A stretch of DNA of 64,000 nucleotides from an uncultured Myxococcales bacterium (GTDB lineage: Bacteria; Myxococcota_A; UBA9042). The position numbers and the translations under genes were made by a program. The notes below the pieces were generated by a model. That model was not told the DNA's origin. It made no database searches and saw only the letters and a program-made list of their open reading frames with translations. This document shows positions 34,994 to 43,571 of this stretch, in pieces (the first letter of the stretch is position 1; every line of letters starts with the position of its first letter). The stretch is from positions 1 through 64,000 of the forward strand of contig CAIXGW010000010.1 in assembly GCA_903919145.1 (NCBI GenBank), given 5' to 3'.

Positions 34994-35066
34994 GCCCAGG
35001 TAGCTCAGTCGGTAGAGCAGTAGACTGAAAATCTACGTGTCGCTGGTTCGATTCCGGCCCTGGGCA
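34994..35066 (+). tRNA. tRNA-Phe (GAA)
   Basis: 73 nt, full cloverleaf: acceptor GCCCAGG/CCTGGGC with discriminator A, D-arm GCTCAGTCGGTAGAGC, anticodon stem GTAGA/TCTAC with loop CTGAAAA (anticodon GAA), T-arm GCTGG-TTCGATT-CCGGC. CCA is not encoded (CTG follows). Confidence 0.97.
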
Positions 35067-35174
35067 CTGCCAGAACCCCGCGGTGGACGTCATAGTCGCC
35101 GCGGTGAGGCTGGGGTGCTTGTCAGAGAGATCCCGGTCAAGCTTCAGCTCGGCCAGGTCAGCTTTCGAGCGAAA

Positions 35175-35234
35175 GTGTCTGTGGCAGTGTCTGTGGCAGT
35201 GTCTATGTTGGTGTGTATGTTAGTGTCCATGTCA
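35175..35234 (+). repeat. five degenerate 12-nt tandem repeats between two tRNAs
   Basis: Units: GTGTCTGTGGCA twice without change, then GTGTCTATGTTG, GTGTGTATGTTA and GTGTCCATGTCA, ending 8 bp before the tRNA-Ala. Divergence increases from left to right. Confidence 0.9.
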
Positions 35235-35242
35235 ATGGTTAT

Positions 35243-35315
35243 GGGCCTGTAGCTCAGCTGGGAGAGCGCTGCGTTCGCAATGCAGAGGTCAGGGGTTCGA
35301 TCCCCCTCAGGTCCA
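35243..35315 (+). tRNA. tRNA-Ala (CGC)
   Basis: 73 nt: acceptor GGGCCTG/CAGGTCC, including the G3:U70 pair that identifies alanine tRNAs, D-arm GCTCAGCTGGGAGAGC, anticodon stem CTGCG/TGCAG with loop TTCGCAA (anticodon CGC, reading GCG), T-arm AGGGG-TTCGATC-CCCCT. CCA is not encoded. It is probably co-transcribed with tRNA-Phe. Confidence 0.95.
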
Positions 35316-35436
35316 CCGCTAGTTTCTCCATGCAGGCCACCCCCACCGGAGTCGCTCCTCAGCGAATTCCGCGTGAACAGGGTGGCTTTCTGCGTTTTCA
35401 CCCCCTCCAGTTTCTCACCCTTGCCGAGGTAAACCG

Positions 35437-36900
35437 ATGGCCCAGATCACCTTTACCGCCGACCCGCAAAACTGGATCGCCCAGGCGCAGACGGTAGTTG
35501 TTGCGGCCCGCAAAGCGGATCTGATCGCCGGTTGGCCGCTGGCCGGGCTGCCCACCGCCATCAGGGAAATCGCCGAGCGCCTGGCTGCCGACGCCAAGCC
35601 GGCGATGGGCGCCGTCTCGACCAGCCTGCTGCCCGCTGGCGGCGCCAAGCAGCTGGTGCTGATCGCCCTGCATGACAAGATCTCGCGCCACCTGTCAGAG
35701 ACCCGCGCCCTGGAGATCTATCTGGCTCTGCGCGGAGTTGCTCGCCCAGACTCCGGCAAGGTCGCCATCTTGATCGGGCTTGCCGCCGCCGACCAGGCCG
35801 AAGGCGCCGCCATGGCGATCGGCCGCAGCTATCCGCTGTACTCGCGCAAAGCTGGCGCCAAGCCCGCCGCCGGCGAGATTGCGGTGCTCTTGACCACCAG
35901 CGCTGGCCCGGTCAGCGCCGGCTTGGACGCCCTGTCGGCCGCTTCTGACGCGGTTCGCCTGGCTGCGCGGCTGGTCGACATGCCCACGGCTGAGCTGGAC
36001 ACCGCCGTTTTTGAGCGCGAGGCCGTCTCGGCCGTTGCTGCCCTGCCCCACGTCACCACCCAGTCGATCATCGGCGACGACCTGCTGGCCCACGGCCTGC
36101 GCGGCTTGCACGCCGTGGGCCGCACCGCCATGGTCGCTCCGCGGCTGGTGATCCTGGACTACAACCCGCCAGACGCCCAGGGCGACGCGGTGGCGCTCAT
36201 TGGCAAGGGCCTGGTCTATGACACCGGCGGCCTGTTTCTGAAGATCGTCGACTCGCGGATGCTGACCATGAAGTGCGACATGGGCGGCGCTGCGGCGGTG
36301 CTCGGCGCGTTTGTGCTGCTGGCCAAGGGCGGCCTGAAGCGCCGGGTTGTGGCAGCCCTGGCAATGGCCGAAAACGCCATTGGCCCAGACGCCTATCGCC
36401 CCGACGACGTCATTGAGATGCACTCTGGCAAGACCATGGAAGTCAACAACACCGACGCCGAGGGCCGCATCGCCCTGGCCGACGCCGCCTCTTATGTGGG
36501 GCGCAATTTCCCGGTCAAGGTGCTGATCGACGCCGCCACCCTGACTGGCGCGCAGCTGATGGCCACCGGCAAGTACCACGCCGGTATCGTCAGCAATGAC
36601 AACGACCTGGAAGACGCCGCGATCAAAGCGGGCCTGGCTTCCGGCGACCACTGCATGCCCCTGCTGTACTCGCCTGAGCTGCACACCTCGGAATTCAAGA
36701 GCAGCGTCGCGGATATGCGTAACTCTGTGGCCGACCGCATGAATGCCCCTTCTTCGGCCAGTGGCCTGTGGGTCTACCTGCACATCGACGACCTCAACCT
36801 GCGCTGGCTGCATATCGACCTCGCCGGCCCGGCGTTTGTCGACAACCGCGGCACCGGCTACGGCGTCGGCCTGATAGAGCAGCTGGTCCGCGCTATCTAG
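35437..36900 (+). CDS. pepA: leucyl aminopeptidase (M17)
   Basis: A cytoplasmic dizinc exopeptidase that removes N-terminal residues, normally hexameric. 487 residues, the usual length. The C-terminal catalytic domain carries [14 protein letters not shown] (Lys and Asp ligands), [13 protein letters not shown], and the family signature [13 protein letters not shown] with catalytic Arg and metal ligands. The N-terminal ~160 residues form the less conserved first domain. ATG 35437 follows GCCGAGG. It stands alone downstream of the two tRNAs. Confidence 0.95.
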   Translation: MAQITFTADPQNWIAQAQTVVVAARKADLIAGWPLAGLPTAIREIAERLAADAKPAMGAVSTSLLPAGGAKQLVLIALHDKISRHLSETRALEIYLALRGVARPDSGKVAILIGLAAADQAEGAAMAIGRSYPLYSRKAGAKPAAGEIAVLLTTSAGPVSAGLDALSAASDAVRLAARLVDMPTAELDTAVFEREAVSAVAALPHVTTQSIIGDDLLAHGLRGLHAVGRTAMVAPRLVILDYNPPDAQGDAVALIGKGLVYDTGGLFLKIVDSRMLTMKCDMGGAAAVLGAFVLLAKGGLKRRVVAALAMAENAIGPDAYRPDDVIEMHSGKTMEVNNTDAEGRIALADAASYVGRNFPVKVLIDAATLTGAQLMATGKYHAGIVSNDNDLEDAAIKAGLASGDHCMPLLYSPELHTSEFKSSVADMRNSVADRMNAPSSASGLWVYLHIDDLNLRWLHIDLAGPAFVDNRGTGYGVGLIEQLVRAI

Positions 36901-37068
36901 CGCTGCGGGCCGGGTTGGCGATCAGAACTCCCGCCAGGGCCCGGCAGCTTCCACAGCCGCAGAAATTTTCCTCATGTAGATTTTTTCAACAGCCAGGCGC
37001 ATGCGATTCTCGGCGCCGCCTGGCGGATTGTGGCTTTGGTTCCAAGCGATTGTAGAAAGCTGGCGCCG

Positions 37069-37085
37069 TTGGCACGGCTCATGCA
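37069..37085 (+). promoter_or_regulatory. sigma-54 (-24/-12) promoter
   Basis: TTGGCACGGCTCATGCA: the invariant GG (37071-37072) and GC (37083-37084) are separated by exactly 10 bp, and the flanking bases match consensus TGGCAC-N5-TTGCA at all but one position. It lies ~95 bp upstream of the MYXO-CTERM gene. It would need an NtrC-type activator; one is encoded at 40437. Confidence 0.75.
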
Positions 37086-37179
37086 AACTGTACAAAGCGT
37101 TCGGTCTGGGCTTGGGAGCGGCAGTCGCCCCAGCCCGTGGACCGGTTGCTACGAGGCCGCTCGCCTCAGGAGAATGACC

Positions 37180-38610
37180 ATGCGCCACCTGCTCGCGATT
37201 GCGGCCCGGCTTGGGATGAGCCCAACCTTCTTTACTTCTGCAGCCTTGATCGTTGCCGGCCTCTCCGTGAGCGGCAGCGCCCAGGCTCTGTCTTTCTGCG
37301 ACAGCAAGACCCCATGCGGCGCTGGCAGCCAGTGCTACGGCTGGCTTTGCGTCCCCACGGCTGCGGTCTGCAACCCGGCGGCTCCGGCGTGCGCGTCGTG
37401 GCAGACCTGCGACATGACCTGCAAAGTGATGGGCAGCTCCAGCGGCGGCACCTCCACCACCGACGCCGGCGTTGCGGTCGATGGCAGCAGCGGCTCTGGT
37501 GGCGGCTCCAGTGGCGGCTCCAGTGGCGGCTCCAGTGGCGGGTCAAGCGGCAGCGGTGGCGCGCCAATGCCTCCGGCCGACGGCGGCTCCTCAGACAAGC
37601 CGGCGCCGGCGCCCGATGCCGGCTCCACCGACGCCAGCTACCCAGACGACGCCAAGAGCCCGATGCCCGAGTTCGACGGCGGCAGCACTGTGCCGCCAGC
37701 CGACTGCCCCAAGGACTATGGCGTGTGCCTGCCCGACCCGGCCAAGATCGTTGCTCAGCCAGGCTGCGAGCAGTTCTGCATGGCCATGGCCAAGTGCGGC
37801 GGGCTAGGCGGCGGCGGCAGCAGCGGCAGCGACCCGGGCGAGTCGCCCCCTCCGATGCCCGGCGACGCCGGCCCCGCGCCCTCTGTCGATGCCGGCAGCA
37901 GCAGTGCGGATACGGGTTCGGGCTTTGCGCCCAAGCCCCAGGATGCTGGCTCCACGGACGACAGCGCGGGTGACAAGATGATTCCGCCCGACGGCGGCAA
38001 GACCGACGCCCCGCCGCCCAGCCCCGATCCAGACCAGGTCAACTTCTGCGTGCAGATCTGCAGTGTTGTCAAGCTTGGCGGCTACGCCAAGGTCGAGTTC
38101 GCCGCCATGGAACAGTGCGTCGCCAAGGGCGCGCCGGACTGCGATGCTCTGGAGATCAGCTGCGCCAAAGAAGCCCAGGCTTTTGAGGCTGCTATCAAGG
38201 GCGACGCCGGCTTGCAGCTGGCTCTGATGGCGCTTGGCGGCGGCGCCAGCGACAGCGGCGGCAGTGGCGGCACCGGGGTCCCTGAGCCCGGCAAGGACTC
38301 AGACGCCACAGCGCAGACCGGGTCCGATGCAACGTCTGGGTCGGTCGACACCGCCTTGGGCGCAGACGCGGGCAGCAGCGGCGGCGAGTCGAATACCGCG
38401 ACCGACGGCGGCGCTGGTGCTCCGCAGAATCTCGACACCGCGGCAGGCAAAGACAGCAGCAGCGCAGCCACCGGCAGCACCGCCAGCGCGGCCAAGAGCG
38501 ATGGCTGCACGGCCAGCCCCTCGGCCGCTCAGCCCGGCGCGCTTGCCCTGCTGCTGGTGGGCCTGGTCGGCTTGGTGCGCCGCCGCAAGCTCGCCCGCGT
38601 ACGGGCATAG
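37180..38610 (+). CDS. secreted Ser/Gly/Asp-rich protein with MYXO-CTERM-like sorting tail
   Basis: 476 residues from ATG 37180 (AGGAG 7 nt upstream; an ATG at 37174 is too close). A signal peptide ends SAQA-LS. Next is a small Cys-rich head (FCDSKTPCGAGSQCYGWLC). Long Gly/Ser/Asp/Pro linkers then follow, including a run of 12-bp GGCGGCTCCAGT repeats around 37500-37540. Two short Cys modules sit near residues 190-205 and 285-335. The tail GCTASPSAAQPGALALLLVG followed by LVGLVRRRK has the Cys, hydrophobic segment and basic cluster of MYXO-CTERM domains, which are processed for surface display by myxosortase. Expression probably depends on sigma-54. Confidence 0.82.
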   Translation: MRHLLAIAARLGMSPTFFTSAALIVAGLSVSGSAQALSFCDSKTPCGAGSQCYGWLCVPTAAVCNPAAPACASWQTCDMTCKVMGSSSGGTSTTDAGVAVDGSSGSGGGSSGGSSGGSSGGSSGSGGAPMPPADGGSSDKPAPAPDAGSTDASYPDDAKSPMPEFDGGSTVPPADCPKDYGVCLPDPAKIVAQPGCEQFCMAMAKCGGLGGGGSSGSDPGESPPPMPGDAGPAPSVDAGSSSADTGSGFAPKPQDAGSTDDSAGDKMIPPDGGKTDAPPPSPDPDQVNFCVQICSVVKLGGYAKVEFAAMEQCVAKGAPDCDALEISCAKEAQAFEAAIKGDAGLQLALMALGGGASDSGGSGGTGVPEPGKDSDATAQTGSDATSGSVDTALGADAGSSGGESNTATDGGAGAPQNLDTAAGKDSSSAATGSTASAAKSDGCTASPSAAQPGALALLLVGLVGLVRRRKLARVRA

Positions 38611-38711
38611 CCGTTGTAGAGGTCGATCTGGAGCCAGCTGCCATAGGCAATGGCTGCGAATTGGGGAAAACTAATCAGACTCGGCAGGCCCCCCTCCCTT
38701 CCTGCCGGGCA

Positions 38712-38782
38712 GGCTCTCCAGATCCCCCCTCTGGAAGAGCCGCCAACGGCCACCCTCCCGCACTTTGGGAGGAGTGGCCGTT
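38712..38782. terminator. two adjacent strong hairpins between convergent genes
   Basis: Hairpin 1 (38712-38741): GGCTCTCCAGA / TCTGG-A-AGAGCC. Hairpin 2 (38745-38782): AACGGCCACCCTCCC / GGGAGG-A-GTGGCCGTT, a 15-bp stem with one bulged A and a 7-nt loop. They lie between the plus-strand MYXO-CTERM gene and minus-strand rlmN and could terminate both, although T tracts are poor. Confidence 0.65.
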
Positions 38783-38901
38783 GGGCTTTGAGGGGCCCAG
38801 GCCAGCCTGCGCCGCCGCTGAACCTGAACGTGGACAGCCGCCCGCAGCGGCGATCCCGCTGAGGTTTTGCAGTCAGGCACTCCAAGAGCGCAATTGAATC
38901 C

Positions 38902-40065
38902 CTATCCTGGTTCGCCCTTGCCGCTCTGGCCCTGCTCGCCCGCCAGCTGTCCGCAGGCCGCGCCAATGTCCTGGCCTTTGGACTCGCGCAGGCTCACCGA
39001 AGCGCCGTGGCGCCGTGCCAGGTCGACAAACTGCTGGATCACCGGCCGCGGCGGCCGCTGGTAGTCGCTGCCTTCCCAGGCATTGAACGGAATCACGTTG
39101 CAGTGGGCACCGACCCGCAGCGCCATCTCTGCCAGGCGCACCGCGTCGGCCGCGCTGTCATTGATACCGTTGAAGATGGCGTACTCAAAAGTGATCTTGC
39201 GGTGATCGCGGCGCGGCAGTGAACACAACACCTCTACCATCTTGGCAATCGGCACGCCCTTGTTGACGGGCATCAGCCGCGAGCGGACCTCATCGGTGGT
39301 GGCGGTCAACGACCACGCCAAGTTGATCGCCGGCTGCGCTTCTACCAACCGCGTCAAGCCTTTGGCCAGACCGCTGGTCGACACCGTGATGCGCCGCGGC
39401 GAAAAGTCGTAGGCCTTGGGGTCCATCAGGATCGCCAGCGCGTCGAGCACAGCATCAAGGTTGTCCAGCGGCTCGCCCATGCCCATGAACACCAGGTTGT
39501 GCGGCCGCGCTGACAGCGGCCCCGCTTGGCCGCCGGCCACCCCGCCGCGCGCCTGCCCCTCGGCAAACCCGCGCCGGCAGGCTATCGCCACCTGCTCTAC
39601 GATCTCGCCCGCGGTCAAATTGGCGCGCACCGGAATCCGCGCAGTGGCGCAGAAATCGCAGCCCATCTTGCAGCCCACCTGACTAGACAGGCACTGGGTC
39701 ACCGAGGCCGGCGAGCTGCCCTCTCCTTCCATGGGCATGATCACGGTCTCTACGGCCTGACCGTGGCTGGTCTGCAGCGCCAGCTTGGTCGAGCCGTCGA
39801 TCACCGACGTCCTCTCGACTTCAATAGCCAGACTTTGCAAAGGCTTGGCCTGCATCAGCAGCTGGCGCATGCCCTCTGGCAGGTCGGTCATCTTGGCCCA
39901 GTCGCGCTCCAGCCTGACGTGCAGCCAGCGAAAGATCTGCTCGGCGCGAAAGGCCGGCAGCCCAGCCTGGCGCAGCAGCTCTGCCAGCCGCGGCCGCGGC
40001 AGCGACAGCAAGTCAGCGTCAACAAAAGGATTAGCTGCTGGCGTCTGCGGTTGGGGCGTTGACAC
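38902..40065 (-). CDS. rlmN: 23S rRNA/tRNA adenine-C2 methyltransferase RlmN
   Basis: A radical-SAM enzyme that methylates A2503 of 23S rRNA and A37 of some tRNAs. The 4Fe-4S site is CKMGCDFC (Cys132, Cys136, Cys139). Other family features include LVFMGMGEPLDN, ITVSTSGLAKGL, LAWSLTATTDEVRSRLMPVN, and the C-terminal Cys in SKGQDIGAACGQL that carries the transferred methyl group. 387 residues, slightly long because of a Gly/Ala-rich loop near 165-185 (GQARGGVAGGQAG). The start is GTG 40065. Confidence 0.95.
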   Translation of the reverse strand: MSTPQPQTPAANPFVDADLLSLPRPRLAELLRQAGLPAFRAEQIFRWLHVRLERDWAKMTDLPEGMRQLLMQAKPLQSLAIEVERTSVIDGSTKLALQTSHGQAVETVIMPMEGEGSSPASVTQCLSSQVGCKMGCDFCATARIPVRANLTAGEIVEQVAIACRRGFAEGQARGGVAGGQAGPLSARPHNLVFMGMGEPLDNLDAVLDALAILMDPKAYDFSPRRITVSTSGLAKGLTRLVEAQPAINLAWSLTATTDEVRSRLMPVNKGVPIAKMVEVLCSLPRRDHRKITFEYAIFNGINDSAADAVRLAEMALRVGAHCNVIPFNAWEGSDYQRPPRPVIQQFVDLARRHGASVSLRESKGQDIGAACGQLAGEQGQSGKGEPG

Positions 40066-40307
40066 GACTGGGCGGCTCTTGACCGGGACTTATCCGGCGC
40101 CGCCATGGTACGGCCGCCGCGGGCCCTTTGCCACTGCAGACCGCCGCAGCGGCGCCAGGGCCGCGGCTGCGCCATGCCGCCGACGCGATCCCGGTGGCAG
40201 CCGACGCATCCTCGCAGGGCCTGACGACACTGCTGGTCTTTCCCGGTCCCCGCCCAGGTCTGCCTGAAGCTACAAGCCGGAACTTTGGGCCTGATGGGCT
40301 AGCGGCC

Positions 40308-40336
40308 TTGCCGTCGGCCTTGCGGCTCGTTATACT
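40308..40336 (+). promoter_or_regulatory. sigma-70-type promoter of the response regulator
   Basis: TTGCCG at 40308-40313, a 17-bp spacer and TATACT at 40331-40336. The expected start near 40343 leaves a ~95-nt leader containing the hairpin at 40398-40419. Confidence 0.55.
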
Positions 40337-40397
40337 GTGTCTCAAGATGAAACACCCAGCGCTGGGATTCCGTGTCCAGCGGCGAAGGCACTGATTA

Positions 40398-40419
40398 TTC
40401 CATAGGTTCGCCTGTGGAA
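40398..40419 (+). promoter_or_regulatory. UUCG-capped leader hairpin
   Basis: TTCCATAGG-TTCG-CCTGTGGAA: a continuous 9-bp stem (one U·G) closed by a UUCG tetraloop, ending 3 nt before the GGAGG ribosome site (40423-40427). It is well placed to affect translation or mRNA stability of the regulator. Confidence 0.6.
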
Positions 40420-40436
40420 TGTGGAGGTTTGGCAAG

Positions 40437-42035
40437 ATGAGTTTTCCTCCCAGCGACGCGCAAAACGTCCCGCAGCCTGCGGGCGGCAGCGTGCTGATCG
40501 TGGAAGACGATCCCGTTATCTCTACCCGCATCGCCCGCGAGCTGCGCGATACCGGCTACTCGATCGAAGAGGTCGACACGGCCCGCCAGGCCGAAGCCGT
40601 CGTCCGAGCCCGCCCGCCCGGCGTCGTGTTGCTGGACCTGTCGCTGCCAGATAGCAACGACCTCAGCCTTTTTCACAAGATCCGTGCCATCTCGCCGCGC
40701 ACCCGTGTGGTCATCATGACCGCCATGGAGGCCGACGAGCTGGTGATCGAAGCTACCAGCGGCGCCGCCTACGAGTTTATCAGCAAGAGCTCTGACGTGA
40801 TGAGGCGGGTGCCGGTGACCGTGCGCAACGCCATGGTCGCCCTGGAGCAGGAAGAGAGCCTGCTGCAGCTCTCTACGCTGGTGCAGCGCAACCGCTTTTC
40901 GCGCCTCATCACCCGCGCACCGCAGATGAACGAGGTCAAAGCCGCCATCGACAAGCTGGCGGTGTCGCGCGTCAATGTGCTGGTCACCGGTCCTTCGGGC
41001 ACCGGCAAGGAAGTGGTGGCGCGCACCATCCACGAGACGGGGCCGCGCAACCTGCAGCCGTTTATTGCAGTCAATTGCGCTGGCATTCCAGACACCCTGC
41101 TGGAGTCAGAGCTTTTTGGCTACGAGAGAGGGGCTTTTACCGGTGCGGTGGCCCGCAAGATCGGCAGGTTTGAAGCCGCGCAAGGTGGCACGCTGTTTCT
41201 GGACGAGATCGGCGAGATGTCGCTGGCTCTGCAGGCCAAGCTGCTGCGGGTGCTGCAAGATGGTCGCTTTCAGCGCTTGGGCGGCAACCAGGAATTCCAA
41301 GCCGACGCCCGGATCATCTGCGCCACCAACCGCGATCTGCCGGCGATGGTCAAGCACGGCCTGTTCCGCGAAGACCTGTACTACCGCATCGCCGTGTTTC
41401 CGCTGAATCTGCCGCCGCTGGCCGCGCGAAAGGGCGACATTCCGCTGCTGGTAGAGCACTTCTTGCGCCTGTACGGCCGCGAAGAGAACAAAGAGCTGCA
41501 AGGCGTTTCGCCCGAGGTGCTGCGACTTTTTGAACGCCACACCTGGCCCGGCAACGTGCGCCAGCTGCAGAACGTGCTGGCGCGGGCGGCGGTAGTCTGC
41601 GTAGGAGACACCATCTCCGCGCGCGACCTGCCTCAGCCGTTCATGCAGGAGCTGATGGAGCTGTCGCGCGACGCGCCTGCCCAAGAGAGCACGCCGTCGC
41701 GACCGTTCCCCGCCTTGTTGGCGCAGCAGCCTGGGCGCATGGCGGCATTTCCGGGCCAGAGTGAGCCAAGCAGCCGGCCGATAGCCGCGGCAGGAGGCAT
41801 GGCCCTGCCCTTTGAGTTCAGCACGCGCATCGCCTCGAACGATGCCCGGACCCGCTTGGACGCAGCCCTGGAGCTGGCGTTTCCGGTCGCCGAAGAACTG
41901 CCAACGGTGGATGATCTCGAAGCCGCTGGCGTTCGCCTTGGACTCAAGCGCCTGGGCAACAACAAGCTGCTGACCGCCAAGCGCTTGGGCATGTCACGGG
42001 CGACGCTGTACCGCCGCACCGCCAGACCGGCCTGA
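40437..42035 (+). CDS. sigma-54-dependent response regulator, NtrC family
   Basis: 532 residues. The receiver domain (~18-135) has the acidic pair VEDD, phospho-acceptor Asp in [10 protein letters not shown] and Lys in FISKSSD. The AAA+ domain (~165-400) shows Walker A GPSGTGKE, the sigma-54-contacting loop GAFTGA (in ERGAFTGAV), Walker [11 protein letters not shown] and the arginine-finger region. A long linker leads to a Fis-type helix-turn-helix at the C-terminus ([18 protein letters not shown]). It should activate sigma-54 promoters upon phosphorylation. No cognate kinase gene is adjacent. The nearest sigma-54 promoter I see is at 37069. ATG 40437 follows GGAGG by 9 nt. Confidence 0.94.
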   Translation: MSFPPSDAQNVPQPAGGSVLIVEDDPVISTRIARELRDTGYSIEEVDTARQAEAVVRARPPGVVLLDLSLPDSNDLSLFHKIRAISPRTRVVIMTAMEADELVIEATSGAAYEFISKSSDVMRRVPVTVRNAMVALEQEESLLQLSTLVQRNRFSRLITRAPQMNEVKAAIDKLAVSRVNVLVTGPSGTGKEVVARTIHETGPRNLQPFIAVNCAGIPDTLLESELFGYERGAFTGAVARKIGRFEAAQGGTLFLDEIGEMSLALQAKLLRVLQDGRFQRLGGNQEFQADARIICATNRDLPAMVKHGLFREDLYYRIAVFPLNLPPLAARKGDIPLLVEHFLRLYGREENKELQGVSPEVLRLFERHTWPGNVRQLQNVLARAAVVCVGDTISARDLPQPFMQELMELSRDAPAQESTPSRPFPALLAQQPGRMAAFPGQSEPSSRPIAAAGGMALPFEFSTRIASNDARTRLDAALELAFPVAEELPTVDDLEAAGVRLGLKRLGNNKLLTAKRLGMSRATLYRRTARPA

Positions 42036-42092
42036 CAGCGGCGATCGCCTATCTTGAGCACCTGAAACCCCTAAGCAATCCAATGGCTACGG

Positions 42093-42983
42093 CTAATCGG
42101 ATCGCAGCACCGCGCGCAGCTGGGCAACGGCCGCCGCCGGCAGCAGCCCCTGATCGCGGCACTGTTCGACCAGCAGCGCCGACGCCTGGCGGTGCAGCTC
42201 GCGCACCTGCGGATCAGCGATGACTTCCAGGTGCTTGGCCAGCGTTGGCGCATCGCCGCGCGCCACCGCTCCCGTCAGCCCGCGCAGCAGGCTCTGGTCG
42301 TCGGGCAGGTTCTGCAGCGCGCCTAGGGCAGTCGAAGCCAGGTGCAGCAAGCCGCGGCGCAGCTCGGCGTCTGGCAGGCCGGCAGAACGCGCCGTGCGCA
42401 GAGCCGCATCGGCCAGGGCCACCCAATCGTTGGCAATGAGCGCCGCCGCGGCGTGGTAAGCGGCGCGCTGCTCGGCGGCCACGGCCACCGCCACCCCGCC
42501 GAGCACCTCAGCCAGCTGCCGGGCCAGCGCCAGCGCCGCCGGGTCACCGTCGACCGCAAACAGCGCGCCCTGCAGCGGGCTTGGCGCCGGCCGCGGCGCC
42601 AGCGGGTCCGGCACGGCGGCCAGTGGGTGGCAAGAGCCGCAGGCCAGCGCGGCAGAGACCCGCAGCGGGTCAACAGGCATGGCCCCGGCGCAGTGCAGCA
42701 AAACCTTTATCCGCGCGCCCTGTTGACGCAGGGCGGCGGCCGCGCTGGCGATCTCGCGGTCGGGCACCGCCAGCACCACCGCAGGCAGGTCGGGCGGCAG
42801 CTCCGCCGCCAGCTCAACGCCCTGCAAGCCCTGGGCCCGCAGCCACGCCTGCACCAGGTCGCGCCGCGGCGATGGCCGCGCCCAGCCGCGCACCGCCACC
42901 CCGGCCACGGCCAGGTCGCGCAGCAGCGTAGCACCAAGCCGGCCAGCGCCGATCACCCACAGCGGCGGCAGAGGAGTAGACAT
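42093..42983 (-). CDS. Rossmann-like / DUF2520 NAD(P)-binding protein
   Basis: 296 residues. The N-terminal dinucleotide-binding motif VIGAGRLGATLLRDL and a Rossmann-like half to ~residue 130 (CGSCHPLAAVPD marks its end) are followed by the helical DUF2520 domain (AAAALIANDWVALAD...). Family members resemble pyrroline-5-carboxylate or 6-phosphogluconate dehydrogenases and often sit beside pantothenate genes, but no reaction is established to my knowledge. ATG 42983 follows GGAGAG. It lies 19 bp after nadD on the same strand, so is likely co-transcribed with NAD synthesis. Confidence 0.85.
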   Translation of the reverse strand: MSTPLPPLWVIGAGRLGATLLRDLAVAGVAVRGWARPSPRRDLVQAWLRAQGLQGVELAAELPPDLPAVVLAVPDREIASAAAALRQQGARIKVLLHCAGAMPVDPLRVSAALACGSCHPLAAVPDPLAPRPAPSPLQGALFAVDGDPAALALARQLAEVLGGVAVAVAAEQRAAYHAAAALIANDWVALADAALRTARSAGLPDAELRRGLLHLASTALGALQNLPDDQSLLRGLTGAVARGDAPTLAKHLEVIADPQVRELHRQASALLVEQCRDQGLLPAAAVAQLRAVLRSD

Positions 42984-43001
42984 TTATCAACTCTCCATTT
43001 G

Positions 43002-43571
43002 TCAAAGGGCTGGGGCGCTGTAGAGGCCGCGGCGGCGGATCTCCTGATCGACGTCATCAACCAGCAAGCCCGGCGGCAGGCGGCCTGAGGCCAGCAGGGC
43101 GCGCACCGCGGAGGAGCTCAGCTCGGGAAGGGCCAAGGGCGCCACTTCTCCTGCAAAATCCTTGGGGATCTCATAGCCACTGCGGCCCAGCACCAGCGGC
43201 GGGGCCCGCCGCGCCACCTCGTCAAAGCGGTGCCAGCGGGCCGCTTCGTGCAAGATGTCGGCGCCGATCACCAGCCGAAACGCGGCCTCTGGGTGCTGCA
43301 ACTGCAGGCGGTCGAGCAGATCGAGGGTGCGGCCGCTGCTGCCCCTCTCGGCATCCACAACGCGAACCTTGGCACCCAGCAACGCGAAATTGCGCCGGCA
43401 CAGCTCCAGGCGGTCTTCAAAGCTCGCAGCCAGTGGCTTGCCCAGGGCGTGCTGCCACACCGGCACCACCCACACCTGGTCAGCGGCGTTGGCCGCCAGC
43501 ACCCAGGTCGCCGCCAGCAGGTGGCAGACGTGGGGCGGGTTGAAGCTGCCGCCGTACAGGGCGACTCTCAT
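43002..43571 (-). CDS. nadD: nicotinate-nucleotide adenylyltransferase NadD
   Basis: Adenylates nicotinate mononucleotide to deamido-NAD in the de novo and salvage NAD pathways. 189 residues. The nucleotidyltransferase motif VALYGGSFNPPHVCHLLAA is at the N-terminus, with the (T/H)xGH-like PPHVCH, and the C-terminal SSSAVRALLASGR is the second ATP motif (ISSTxIR type). ATG 43571 overlaps the stop of the upstream gene as ATGA, so translation is coupled. Longer starts up to 43775 run through that gene and are not credible. Confidence 0.92.
   Translation of the reverse strand: MRVALYGGSFNPPHVCHLLAATWVLAANAADQVWVVPVWQHALGKPLAASFEDRLELCRRNFALLGAKVRVVDAERGSSGRTLDLLDRLQLQHPEAAFRLVIGADILHEAARWHRFDEVARRAPPLVLGRSGYEIPKDFAGEVAPLALPELSSSAVRALLASGRLPPGLLVDDVDQEIRRRGLYSAPAL

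Noticed and set aside
35175-35234. CRISPR-like array
   Set aside because: Units are 12 nt and contiguous without spacers; no cas genes nearby. The same applies to the 15-bp array at 48731-48790.
42040-42050. GGCGATCGCC palindrome similar to the cyanobacterial HIP1 octamer
   Set aside because: Occasional occurrence is expected at this GC content; I saw no systematic enrichment.
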